NCBI GenBank assembly: GCA_028554795.2
Contig: JAPYKE020000567.1
Coordinates: 1-64,000 of the forward strand
Length of the DNA: 64,000 nt
Source of the DNA: Sinohyriopsis cumingii
Taxonomy: Eukaryota > Mollusca > Bivalvia > Unionida > Unionidae
Direction: 5' to 3'
A program made the position numbers and the translations under genes. Below are positions 1 to 7,029 of this stretch, one piece after another. Below the pieces are notes generated by a model. The model was not told where the DNA came from and searched no databases. It was given only the letters and a program-made list of their open reading frames with translations. The first letter of the stretch is position 1. Every line of letters begins with the position of its first letter.

Positions 1-442
1 AATTTCTCTCATTCGATATTATTGTTGTTCGTGGATGGAAGCTTTTCTCGTTCAATTGTTCCATGTTGTACTGTGACACGGACCTTTTCATCAGTCGTTA
101 AGAGTAACATGATTGGCATTTGCGAAACATGCATCCATGAAATTCGTAGATGAATTTTGGGTCGTTTAAATCGGAACTATCCACCAAATGACTTTGAATG
201 ATCTTTTTGTCCCGTCTCTGGTATGCTGCACCCATGTGTCTTCCCTTATGTACAATGTATCAACTCAGAGCTTTGGCAGAGTATCCACCGCTGATGAGAT
301 GGGGGGTGGGGCTTTGAGATTGTACGATGGCTATTCTGTTCTCAGACATGAATGTACTGCGGTACGCTAAATTGTTCACAGCATTGGCGTAAAATGTCGT
401 TATCAGATCGGCAATGTTTGAACATTTCTTCCTGAAAGTCAA
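1..442 (-). mobile_element. Polinton-type DNA polymerase B fossil, part cut by window start
   Basis: Right-hand part of the fossil described at 5656-6429. It includes the YEFHGCMF block at 125-148. The left-hand part would lie before the window. Confidence 0.7.
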
Positions 443-445
443 ATG

Positions 446-1100
446 GGCTGGAAGCGTGTGGATATTGTTGAGATCTTAATAGTGAATATCCGGAAAGTGC
501 GAGATAACAGCGTTTTGATTGGATTTCGCTTTTGAAAAGTATCATTCCAAACGTTTTAGGCTAACGAACTCCATTGCACGACCACATCACCCATGCATTT
601 GTCATACCTTCACGTTGATGATTTCGGCACCGTTCATAATGACTTTGGGGCATCTGGTACCATGTTCTTGAAGAAGACATTTTCCGTCTTATCCGAGATT
701 TTGTGAGCCGTCATCATAGGAAAGCGATCACAGTCTCCGTAACGTTGGATAACCTCGTCGCTCCTGGTGTGGTCGATGCCGTGTAAGACCCATTAGGCTG
801 GGTTCTCGAGAGATTTTTGCATGTTGGGAATGGAGTGTATAGAACTGGGTTTCATTTTTGGCGACTTATTGTATGATGACATCTACGATCTATTCTCCCA
901 CACATTGTTTCATCCCACCGTCGGCTGTATCAACACACCCTTTGATAAACGTGACAGACACGCCGCTGCCTCTTATTTTCCAAAAATATGATTGACCTCA
1001 GCAAGGTGAACTCAGTAATGGCAAATATATGTCTACATGCTTGAAAAGTTAAAAATGGCTACATGACCATCAAAAGAAAAAAACTCTCCCAAGCTCCAAA
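446..1100. other. Stretch without a supported gene (right of the polymerase fossil)
   Basis: On the minus strand between about 600 and 880 the text reads like decayed coding sequence. It may belong to the same polymerase fossil, but no landmark of the family was recognised, so it is left unassigned. The plus strand holds the 73-codon frame in other units. Confidence 0.4.
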
Positions 1101-1101
1101 T

Positions 1102-1566
1102 TCACCTGTTGTGCCGAAGGAGAATACTGGGGAAACAGGAATCACTCGTGGTCGGAATCATATCTAGGTAGCATATATCAAAGGCAAGTGAAGGAAACTC
1201 CGGCTTGTAACAACAAATCAAACAGCTGAAAAAGGCGATGAACAATATGATAATGGTTATAAAATCCCTATAGTATTTTCTGCCAATATTAAGAAAACTA
1301 CACCAGGACGAAGATCCAAATGAATCGATTCGGGACCCATGACGCCCTTCAAATGTAACAAAAATGTCAGCTGGCTGGTTACAAATATTTGATAATCCAG
1401 ACGGCATCCCTAACCAAGCAACAAAGTTGTGGCCGCAGACTAAAACATGCATATCCGAATAGCTCAGCAGCAAAAACCAAATTAGACAATATAATGCACT
1501 ATGTTGTACCATATGAACAATGAATGAGAAGAAACATTCCTGGGACAGATGCCAAGGCGTCTTCAA
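1102..1566 (-). CDS. Open frame of about 154 codons with two hydrophobic segments, unknown, doubtful
   Basis: Longest open frame in the unit. The 154-codon form starts at a TTG, and the first ATG is at residue 19, giving 136 residues. Hydrophobic runs lie at about residues 14-37 and 103-119, with many Cys and Ser; no known domain. It lies between the polymerase fossil and the LINE remnant on the same strand as both. An AT-rich stretch read antisense easily yields Leu/Phe/Ile-rich frames, so this may be chance. It recurs unchanged in all eleven units (unit 2 copy at 7087-7551). Confidence 0.2.
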   Translation of the reverse strand: MKTPWHLSQECFFSFIVHMVQHSALYCLIWFLLLSYSDMHVLVCGHNFVAWLGMPSGLSNICNQPADIFVTFEGRHGSRIDSFGSSSWCSFLNIGRKYYRDFITIIILFIAFFSCLICCYKPEFPSLAFDICYLDMIPTTSDSCFPSILLRHNR

Positions 1567-1569
1567 CTA

Positions 1570-2200
1570 AAACTTAAACATAATGTTTTGCATCACGTCT
1601 GCGTGATTGGAAATTGCAATCGCAAACAAGCACCATCGTCTATAAGAAAATTTACATAACCAAGTGGCAAAGTCAACAACAAGTAAGACTTAAAACAAGC
1701 CCCCACAAATAGCTATATCAAAGCAACATAATGATTACATTTAAAAAATATTTCTCCGTAAAAAGTATTTGCCACGAACACATCCACAGGTCAAACTTTG
1801 TTATGTATTTAATGACTTATTTATTAAGATTATGTCCTTTTATCATTGTCAGATTTGTTTCGCTGAGCCTCTGAGGAAACTGTAATACTTACAAAGGGTC
1901 CATCAAGTTATTTCAACATTATTTTCGTTTGTTTATAATGAACTTGAATGATCATCTCATTTTGACAGACTCATCTTCTGTGAATTACGTTTATTCCCGC
2001 TATTGGTTAGGACTGTGAATCCGCATTGTATGATGCAGATTGTTCGGATTGCCTTGATGGAAGTTTGTAAGTAAATGTCTGTTTGTATTGACATTTCTGC
2101 ATGCATCTTATGTGGTTATTACTTTTGTTTACAACCAGTTGACATGGGATCTAAATGAAAAACTAAAGAAATTTGAGTGTATCAATTTTATTCTATAAAC
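1570..2200. other. AT-rich stretch, nothing recognised
   Basis: No frame of note, no RNA gene and no clear repeat. It may include the lost 3' part of the LINE, whose limit on this side is not visible. Confidence 0.5.
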
Positions 2201-2207
2201 CGGGTAT

Positions 2208-3045
2208 TTACCCATTTTGTTGAAATCCGTAATGAATATTCAAACTAATTTTAAAGCTGAATGAGTATTGAAACTTCTTGGTCTTGACATCGTAGATATC
2301 AAATGTATATATAGTTATGAAATAAAGTTGCAATCTCTCTTCTTGTCTGTTTGGTTTGAAGAGCATAATGCAGCTCTTATTTTCATTGATTTTAAAATTA
2401 TATTTTGCCGAGTATAATTGAGCGATATCAAGCATTGCATGCAAATGAGCATTGATATTCGTTGTATGAGTGACATCATCAGCCGACGCAAACTTCTCAG
2501 CAGAAATTAAAGATAGGTTATTCCTAACTTGGAATTTTCTAACAACTTTAAAATTTCGTTATTATATACCAGCTATATAAGCGTGGATAGCACTCTGCCT
2601 TGTCGGACACCTTGTCTAATTGGTAACGGTTCTAATTTAATGCCATTCGCGAAACAATGCTATAGATATTAGCTTCTACGGATCTGCAATTACAGTGTAG
2701 TTTGCCAGAAATTCCTGATATGGAAATATTTATGAAAAGACCCTCGTGCCATACAGTGACAACCGCCTTTCTTATTTACAGAAATGCGACATAGACTTTG
2801 ACTCTAATTTTCGGCTAGCGAAGGTAGCTTGATGTAAATTGCACGATGCCGTTCTACCGCTGGATCCCTTTTGAGAGTCCAGCTCTTGAGCGTTAGGGAC
2901 AATGAATAAAGTCTAACCTATAGACATTTTTAAAATAGTTTATGCAAAACAGGCAGTAAAAAGACAGCTCTGAAGTGATCATGGTCATTTTTACACTTTC
3001 TTCGAAATTTGAAATTGGTACAATTATGCCAACCTTCAAGGCAAG
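2208..3045 (-). mobile_element. LINE (non-LTR retrotransposon) reverse transcriptase remnant, unit 1
   Basis: Read on the minus strand, right to left, the blocks of a LINE reverse transcriptase appear in the correct order. They are a GIIVPI block at 3013-3030, a block standing for QAGF at 2866-2886, VTVWHEGLF at 2734-2760 (family form FDTVWH, so the first catalytic aspartate is replaced by valine), RQGVRQG followed by LS at 2582-2617, an A-D-D block at 2475-2492, and NENKS at 2373-2387. The first part stays in one frame with about five internal stops. The RQGVRQG block and the A-D-D block each lie in a different frame, so there are at least two frameshifts. No endonuclease domain, ORF1 or 3' tail was recognised. 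The wording of the blocks resembles CR1/Jockey-like elements of invertebrates, but the clade is uncertain. All copies share the breaks, so the element died before the array formed. Confidence 0.85.
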
Positions 3046-3251
3046 TGGTATATAACAATGTTTTGAAGTCTGTCCTCATCTTTTGGACTCAAGCGTTTAC
3101 TTCTTCTCGCCCGAGAGATAGATTTCGCGAAAGTTGCGATAAAGCACTTGTGTGTGATTCGCAGTTGGGATAGGAGACAATGGAGTTTGAAACACTTTTT
3201 GTGTGTCGTTTTCTTCTTCCGTTCATGAGGCTGCATCTGTCTTCGGGTCAC
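3036..3251 (-). CDS. Lysine/arginine-rich frame of 71 codons, unknown, doubtful
   Basis: Starts at a GTG (3251). A frame without stops continues upstream to just after the ATG-plus-stop in arm C, through Lys/Gln-rich text. It is strongly basic (runs such as ERKKKTTHKK and RARRSKR). It ends at the edge of the LINE remnant, in a different frame from the reverse transcriptase, so it could be decayed LINE linker sequence. Units 3 and 7 have Arg in place of Lys at residue 43. Confidence 0.15.
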   Translation of the reverse strand: MTRRQMQPHERKKKTTHKKCFKLHCLLSQLRITHKCFIATFAKSISRARRSKRLSPKDEDRLQNIVIYHLP

Positions 3252-3258
3252 TTGGGGC

Positions 3259-3373
3259 TTTTGGCTTTTAATCGTCGCCTTTAAATCTCTTTTCGTCGAT
3301 TTATCTGTTTCGTGTAAAGCTTTCTGGTAAAAAGTTCAAGACATTGACAGTACCGTTTCGATTTTTCTGTTTC
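3259..3373 (-). repeat. Inverted-repeat arm C
   Basis: Bases 3338-3373 match 4840-4875 in reverse complement with one mismatch in 36, and 3259-3275 match 4878-4894 in reverse complement over 17 of 17. In arm C the two matching blocks are 62 bp apart; in arm D they are 2 bp apart. The extra 62 bp holds a further near-copy (near 3296-3311) of the block TCGATTTNTCTGTTTC, so arm C seems to have grown by a local duplication. Confidence 0.85.
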
Positions 3374-3749
3374 TGACAAATGTGTGCGTCTAATCAATCA
3401 ACGAATTTCAATCTTGTGGCAACTGTGACATCTCGTTGGGATTAGGATTTCGAGGTATATCAGGTATCTGTTGATAGCACCAATGATGGAATTCCATCCA
3501 TCCTTTAAAAGGTACTAACGACAGCTTTTGTCCTTGCAAGGTACACGTATTAGGCCTTCATATGAAGGGGGTCTTCTTCTATCTTCTCATATCTCATAGA
3601 AGTTGCTAAGCATAAGATCTGTACAAAAGAACAGCATTAGAATCTTTTCTTTTGACTGACGTATATTTTCTTTTTGACTATTGGTAAAAGAACGCTCAGA
3701 TGTTTTCGTAAGAATTCTTGCTGTAGCTTGGACAAAACTACCGTTCCTT
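3374..3749. other. Stretch without a supported gene (between arm C and mini-gene A)
   Basis: Holds the 14-bp palindrome and a 60-codon minus-strand frame (3587-3769) that overlaps the end of mini-gene A in another frame and has no support of its own. Confidence 0.5.
3555..3568. repeat. Perfect 14-bp palindrome
   Basis: CCTTCAT followed by ATGAAGG, in the gene-free stretch between arm C and mini-gene A. Confidence 0.7.
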
Positions 3750-3920
3750 TCAAGACAATGAAACAACATTCACACACGACTTCACGCAATGATTTCTTAG
3801 GGCGAGTTGATCGGATTTCGTAAGAACCGACAACACATCCCTAAACGAGGAGGTTGCCCTTTCTTTGTACCCTTTTGGGGTGTTTTGTGATTGAGTGGTT
3901 CGCACTTCTTGGGGTGACAT
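3750..3920 (-). CDS. Candidate mini-gene A, 56-aa unknown protein, unit 1
   Basis: A 56-codon frame from ATG at 3920 to TGA at 3750. Its start lies 14 nt after the initiator and about 47 nt after the TATA box, the same spacing as in mini-gene B. It begins MSPQEVRTT, which differs from B at two of nine residues (one of nine from the S/F/R allele), and then runs into an unrelated polar, basic sequence ending VVSLS. No domain is recognised and no clear AATAAA was noticed close downstream. The shared promoter plus start codon is the only support. It may be a duplicated first exon whose continuation was lost, or a relic. Confidence 0.3.
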   Translation of the reverse strand: MSPQEVRTTQSQNTPKGYKERATSSFRDVLSVLTKSDQLALRNHCVKSCVNVVSLS

Positions 3921-4000
3921 CTTTATCTTTCACTGACGGGAATCTCCAGGTCCACTTCCTTTTTATATTGAAATTTTGTCTCCACTGATGGTCGGTACGT
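3895..4000 (-). repeat. Internal direct repeat, copy A (106 bp)
   Basis: About 90 percent identical to 4733-4837: roughly ten substitutions and one single-base indel by eye. It spans the first codons of mini-gene A, its leader, initiator and TATA box, and about 30 bp upstream. Similarity stops abruptly at both ends, so the duplicated block is essentially a promoter with a start codon. Confidence 0.9.
3932..3967 (-). promoter_or_regulatory. Core promoter of mini-gene A (TATA box plus initiator)
   Basis: TATAAAAA at 3960-3967 and TCAGT at 3932-3936 on the minus strand, 33 nt apart as in the B promoter. Several bases between the two elements differ, while both elements themselves are unchanged. 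Confidence 0.4.
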
Positions 4001-4444
4001 CGTAGGAGCTGGATGTCGGGCATCACTCGACGTTGAGGTTTTCTCAACGGACTAAATCTTGACAGTTCTAAGTTTGGAACACTCCCGTTATGTCTTCGCC
4101 TTCGGTCTTGCGTGATGGCACTTTCTTTTATCGGCAGAAACTGCAGCTAGAAAAGAAGACGTTGTCTCCGGAGAAGTTCAAGTTGCTTTTATTTTTAATT
4201 CAGATTAGGAAAGACGCTCCTTAAATCGTTTGGAATTCCACAAAGTATTTGAACATAGTAGGCAGGAATAACACAAACAAAATCTCTCGGCAAATGGGTA
4301 GTTGGACTATATCTGACGATTTATATAATTTAGCAGCAACCAACCACCTTATAGCATTCAGATGTCACTAGTAAAAAAAAGTCTTAATTCTTTTCAGGTG
4401 CTACTGCTGAAAGAGTGTGCATGTTGATTGAATTCTTCGTTGCG
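4001..4444. other. Stretch without a supported gene (between the two promoters)
   Basis: No frame above 60 codons. A run of eight A lies near 4373-4380. Unit 1 lacks one C near 4187 and unit 2 has a private C-to-T change near 10272 in this stretch. Confidence 0.5.
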
Positions 4445-4450
4445 TTTATT
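4445..4450 (-). promoter_or_regulatory. Possible poly(A) signal of mini-gene B
   Basis: AATAAA on the minus strand, 69 nt after the stop of the 79-codon frame. Such hexamers are common by chance in AT-rich DNA, so its position is the only support. Confidence 0.3.
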
Positions 4451-4518
4451 TTACATCTTTGCAAACTTTCTGTAAATGCGTTTTGTCAGCTCCAGTGCCA
4501 AACAACGAATGTTCTCTT

Positions 4519-4758
4519 CTAAAGGATGGCATAAGCACTGTGTAGACCATACAGCTTCTTCCATGTAAGCCGAGATTTGCTGCCCACACCAGAACTGAAA
4601 CAGTTGAATTTATCTGCGTCTCCAAGGTAGACAGATCCAGCTCGAATAATTGTTTGGTTTACGGTCCATCCAGATTGCACTTTGGACAATTTGAATCGAG
4701 TTTCAAAGGGTAAATAGCCAGGCATAATAACTGTGGTTTGCACTTCTTGGAGTGACAT
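4519..4758 (-). CDS. Candidate mini-gene B, 79-aa unknown protein, unit 1 (T/F/Q allele)
   Basis: Open frame of 79 codons from a true ATG at 4758 to TAG at 4519. The start is chosen because a TATA box (4798-4805) and a TCAGT initiator (4770-4774) precede it at proper spacing, leaving a leader of about 14 nt. An AATAAA lies 69 nt after the stop (4445-4450). The protein begins MSLQEVQTT, is mildly basic, and has no signal peptide, membrane segment or domain I recognise. The first nine codons and the promoter are duplicated in mini-gene A, 838 bp away on the same strand; after codon nine the two diverge completely. Copies of the array carry three alleles: T/F/Q (units 1, 7), T/L/Q (2, 3, 5, 8, 10) and S/F/R (4, 6, 9). 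It could be a real short gene, the first exon of a longer one, or a chance frame behind a relic promoter. Confidence 0.4.
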   Translation of the reverse strand: MSLQEVQTTVIMPGYLPFETRFKLSKVQSGWTVNQTIIRAGSVYLGDADKFNCFSSGVGSKSRLTWKKLYGLHSAYAIL

Positions 4759-4837
4759 CGTTATCTTTTACTGAAGGGAATCACCGGGTACACTTCCTTT
4801 TTATACTAAAATTTGTCTCCACTGATGGTCGGTACGT
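4733..4837 (-). repeat. Internal direct repeat, copy B (105 bp)
   Basis: Partner of 3895-4000, 838 bp away on the same strand. Its right end abuts one arm of an inverted repeat (4840-4875), so two kinds of duplicated segment meet here. Confidence 0.9.
4770..4805 (-). promoter_or_regulatory. Core promoter of mini-gene B (TATA box plus initiator)
   Basis: TATAAAAA at 4798-4805 on the minus strand and TCAGT at 4770-4774. The distance from the first T of the TATA box to the A of TCAGT is 33 nt, close to the usual TATA-to-start spacing for RNA polymerase II. The arrangement repeats in every unit and, with identical spacing, in front of mini-gene A. Confidence 0.45.
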
Positions 4838-4839
4838 AC

Positions 4840-4894
4840 GAAACAGAAAAATCGAAACAGTACTGTCAATGTCTTCAACGATTAAAAGCCAAAA
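4840..4894 (+). repeat. Inverted-repeat arm D
   Basis: Partner of 3259-3373 in opposite orientation, about 1.5 kb away. It contains the ATG at 4869 that opens the 99-codon plus-strand frame. The matching ATG in arm C is followed after one codon by a stop. Confidence 0.85.
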
Positions 4895-5168
4895 ACAACA
4901 ACAGGCAATATATATTCTTCTTTCACTGGCTCATTTTAATGAGGTGCTGCTGGTATCTGCAGTAGTTTGCATAGACGTAGTTGAGATCCGTAGAGTGGTT
5001 CATTCATGTCATCATAGTTACCACGTGAAATCTAAAGAGGCAATGTACAGGGCCATCGCTTTCACTGGTAAAACGACAAGGTACATGCACAATATCATTT
5101 TCCATGGTGGTCGTATTAATACAGACGCAGTCATGCCGTGCTGCATCGATTATATCACATCGATGTGA
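4869..5168 (+). CDS. Open frame of 99 codons, unknown, doubtful
   Basis: Plus-strand frame from ATG at 4869 to TGA at 5168. It begins MSSTIKSQKQQQ, has a hydrophobic stretch around residues 13-33 and then a His/Cys-containing polar part. It is open further upstream to a GTG at 4752, but that part lies over the minus-strand promoter of mini-gene B and is not believed. The ATG is 64 nt to the right of the B TATA box, so the two would be divergent. No TATA box precedes it, no family is recognised, and identity between copies only reflects homogenisation. Copies in units 2-10 follow at unit spacing, for example 10855-11154. Confidence 0.2.
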   Translation: MSSTIKSQKQQQAIYILLSLAHFNEVLLVSAVVCIDVVEIRRVVHSCHHSYHVKSKEAMYRAIAFTGKTTRYMHNIIFHGGRINTDAVMPCCIDYITSM

Positions 5169-5169
5169 C

Positions 5170-5650
5170 CACAGTGCACATCATCACATTCAAATTTATC
5201 ACTGAATATGAGCCCCATGCTTGATTGTTGTGGTGAATCTTTATGTCTTTTTAGCCTGGCTCTGGTATTCATAAGCTCATGGTAGTCTTCCTTTTTTGTA
5301 CTGGAACTCAACCTACCCGTACAGTAAAAGGTTGTTGTATGGAATCAAGTACCAGATTCAGAATATGTTTTTAACGACGATTTCGTGATTTTGTAACCAT
5401 ACAATTGTATGGTTCAGACAAAGTTTCTATCCTCTCTGGAATGGAAATCTTCTTACAGCACGAAACAGTTCACTACTACACTCGGATCGATAATTCAATG
5501 TGAATCCTTTGACTTTGCAGTTGGTATGCATTTCTTTCCATCGGTATCGGTATTGGTAAAGTAATATTTTGGACCGCCGCTAGCAAAACAGGATCTTCTA
5601 TTTGAGGTGCTCGTCCATCCATGCATATTAACAATCCCATTCGATGGGGT
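5170..5650. other. Stretch without a supported gene (left of the polymerase fossil)
   Basis: Holds the 20-bp palindrome, a short GGTATC-type run near 5540-5555 and the eighth shared variable site (5278). The fossil may reach into its right end. Confidence 0.5.
5395..5414. repeat. Perfect 20-bp palindrome
   Basis: AACCATACAA followed directly by its exact reverse complement. It was present and unchanged in every unit checked (for example unit 2 near 11380). It lies in a stretch without a supported gene and could be a symmetrical protein-binding site or chance. Confidence 0.9.
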
Positions 5651-5655
5651 GAGTT

Positions 5656-6429
5656 CTATCGAGATGGATGTAGAAACATAATTGGCAAGGGTGTGGTAAG
5701 AATTTGTTTTTGATTGGCCTTTGTATTGACCGACGTCGTTGTGTTCTCTTTGAATTTCGTTGTTCCCTGTAGGACATCAACAATATTTGAACACACAAGG
5801 ATATAAATCGAGCACATATCGTTGTATTTGACGTTATCTTCCTGAGACCCGAGCATGTCGTAGCATTCGCTCCACCTACAAATAGTGTCCCGTGAATCCA
5901 GAGGTTCGACGTTCACCACGGCTTTACTTCCAGCAATGTGTCCAAACTCAGGTTTTTTCTTGAAACGTCGATTAGACTAGTGCTCAACATTTCTCTCATT
6001 CGATATTATTGTTGTTCGTGGATGGAAGCTTTTCTCGTTCAATTGTTCCATGTTGTACTGTGACACGGACCTTTTCATCAGTCGTTAAGAGTAACATGAT
6101 TGGCATTTGCGAAACATGCATCCATGAAATTCGTAGATGAATTTTGGGTCGTTTAAATCGGAACTATCCACCAAATGACTTTGAATGATCTTTTTGTCCC
6201 GTCTCTGGTATGCTGCACCCATGTGTCTTCCCTTATGTACAATGTATCAACTCAGAGCTTTGGCAGAGTATCCACCGCTGATGAGATGGGGGGTGGGGCT
6301 TTGAGATTGTACGATGGCTATTCTGTTCTCAGACATGAATGTACTGCGGTACGCTAAATTGTTCACAGCATTGGCGTAAAATGTCGTTATCAGATCGGCA
6401 ATGTTTGAACATTTCTTCCTGAAAGTCAA
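5656..6429 (-). mobile_element. Polinton/Maverick-type protein-primed DNA polymerase B fossil (fragment)
   Basis: Minus-strand text in this stretch carries landmarks of the protein-primed family B DNA polymerases of Polintons and related adintovirus-like elements (DNA_pol_B_2 type), in family order. A YRSTF-containing segment comes before YEFHGCMF at 6112-6135 (family form Y-E-F-H-G-C with paired cysteines after it). To its left, PLDSRD is followed by YNDMCSIY at 5803-5826, which stands for the D-x-x-S-L-Y-P palm block. The fragment is broken, with roughly half a dozen breaks, and shows no capsid, integrase, ATPase or terminal repeats that I can recognise nearby. The family identification rests on pattern memory, not on a search. 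The breaks are common to all copies, so the element was already a fossil when the array expanded. Confidence 0.72.
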
Positions 6430-6807
6430 ATGGGCTGGAAGCGTGTGGATATTGTTGAGATCTTAATAGTGAATATCCGGAAAGTGCGAGATAACAGCGT
6501 TTTGATTGGATTTCGCTTTTGAAAAGTATCATTCCAAACGTTTTAGGCTAACGAACTCCATTGCACGACCACATCACCCATGCATTTGTCATACCTTCAC
6601 GTTGATGATTTCGGCACCGTTCATAATGACTTTGGGGCATCTGGTACCATGTTCTTGAAGAAGACATTTTCCGTCTTATCCGAGATTTTGTGAGCCGTCA
6701 TCATAGGAAAGCGATCACAGTCTCCGTAACGTTGGATAACCTCGTCGCTCCTGGTGTGGTCGATGCCGTGTAAGACCCATTAGGCTGGGTTCTCGAGAGA
6801 TTTTTGC

Positions 6808-7029
6808 ATGTTGGGAATGGAGTGTATAGAACTGGGTTTCATTTTTGGCGACTTATTGTATGATGACATCTACGATCTATTCTCCCACACATTGTTTCAT
6901 CCCACCGTCGGCTGTATCAACACACCCTTTGATAAACGTGACAGACACGCCGCTGCCTCTTATTCCAAAAATATGATTGACCTCAGCAAGGTGAACTCAG
7001 TAATGGCAAATATATGTCTACATGCTTGA
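6808..7029 (+). CDS. Open frame of 73 codons, unknown, doubtful (units 2-11)
   Basis: Plus-strand frame from ATG at 6808 to TGA at 7029, with a mixed, protein-like composition (DLLYDDIYDLF, FDKRDRH). It is open in units 2-11; in unit 1 two extra bases near 972 interrupt it. It faces the minus-strand remnants. No family recognised and no promoter seen. Confidence 0.15.
   Translation: MLGMECIELGFIFGDLLYDDIYDLFSHTLFHPTVGCINTPFDKRDRHAAASYSKNMIDLSKVNSVMANICLHA

Larger units (their letters stand above)
1..5987 (+). repeat. Array unit 1 (5,987 bp)
   Basis: Shared sites: 1772 C, 2212-2213 CC, 2577-2578 AT, 3124 T, 4653 T, 4693 G, 4739 T, 5278 C. Private differences from all other copies: two extra T near 972-975, one C missing near 4187, and the first base of the window (A where all others have C). 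The extra TT interrupts the 73-codon plus-strand frame that is open in the other copies. These private indels sit in or beside short homopolymers and may be consensus errors. Confidence 0.95.

Noticed and set aside
188-370. A 60-codon plus-strand frame
   Set aside because: It is the antisense shadow of the minus-strand polymerase fossil.
3587-3769. A 60-codon minus-strand frame
   Set aside because: It overlaps the end of mini-gene A in another frame and has no promoter, domain or composition to support it.
3780-3830. A CENP-B-box-like sequence (TTCG with CGAC) that would mark centromeric satellite
   Set aside because: It departs from the required CGGG core and is no better than chance.
3841-4047. 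A 68-codon minus-strand frame
   Set aside because: It crosses the TATA box and leader of mini-gene A in another frame and matches no known protein.
4752-4868. Plus-strand extension of the 99-codon frame to a GTG start (138 codons in all)
   Set aside because: It runs antisense through the leader, initiator and TATA box of mini-gene B, and eukaryotic genes rarely start at GTG; only the ATG at 4869 is kept as a possibility.
3000-5200. A histone gene cluster, suggested by unit size (about 6 kb), TATA boxes with short leaders, basic frames and a faint AG-x-VYL likeness of mini-gene B to histone H2A
   Set aside because: No histone fold sequence can be followed in any frame, the spacing of the H2A-like residues does not fit, and no histone 3' stem-loop was found.
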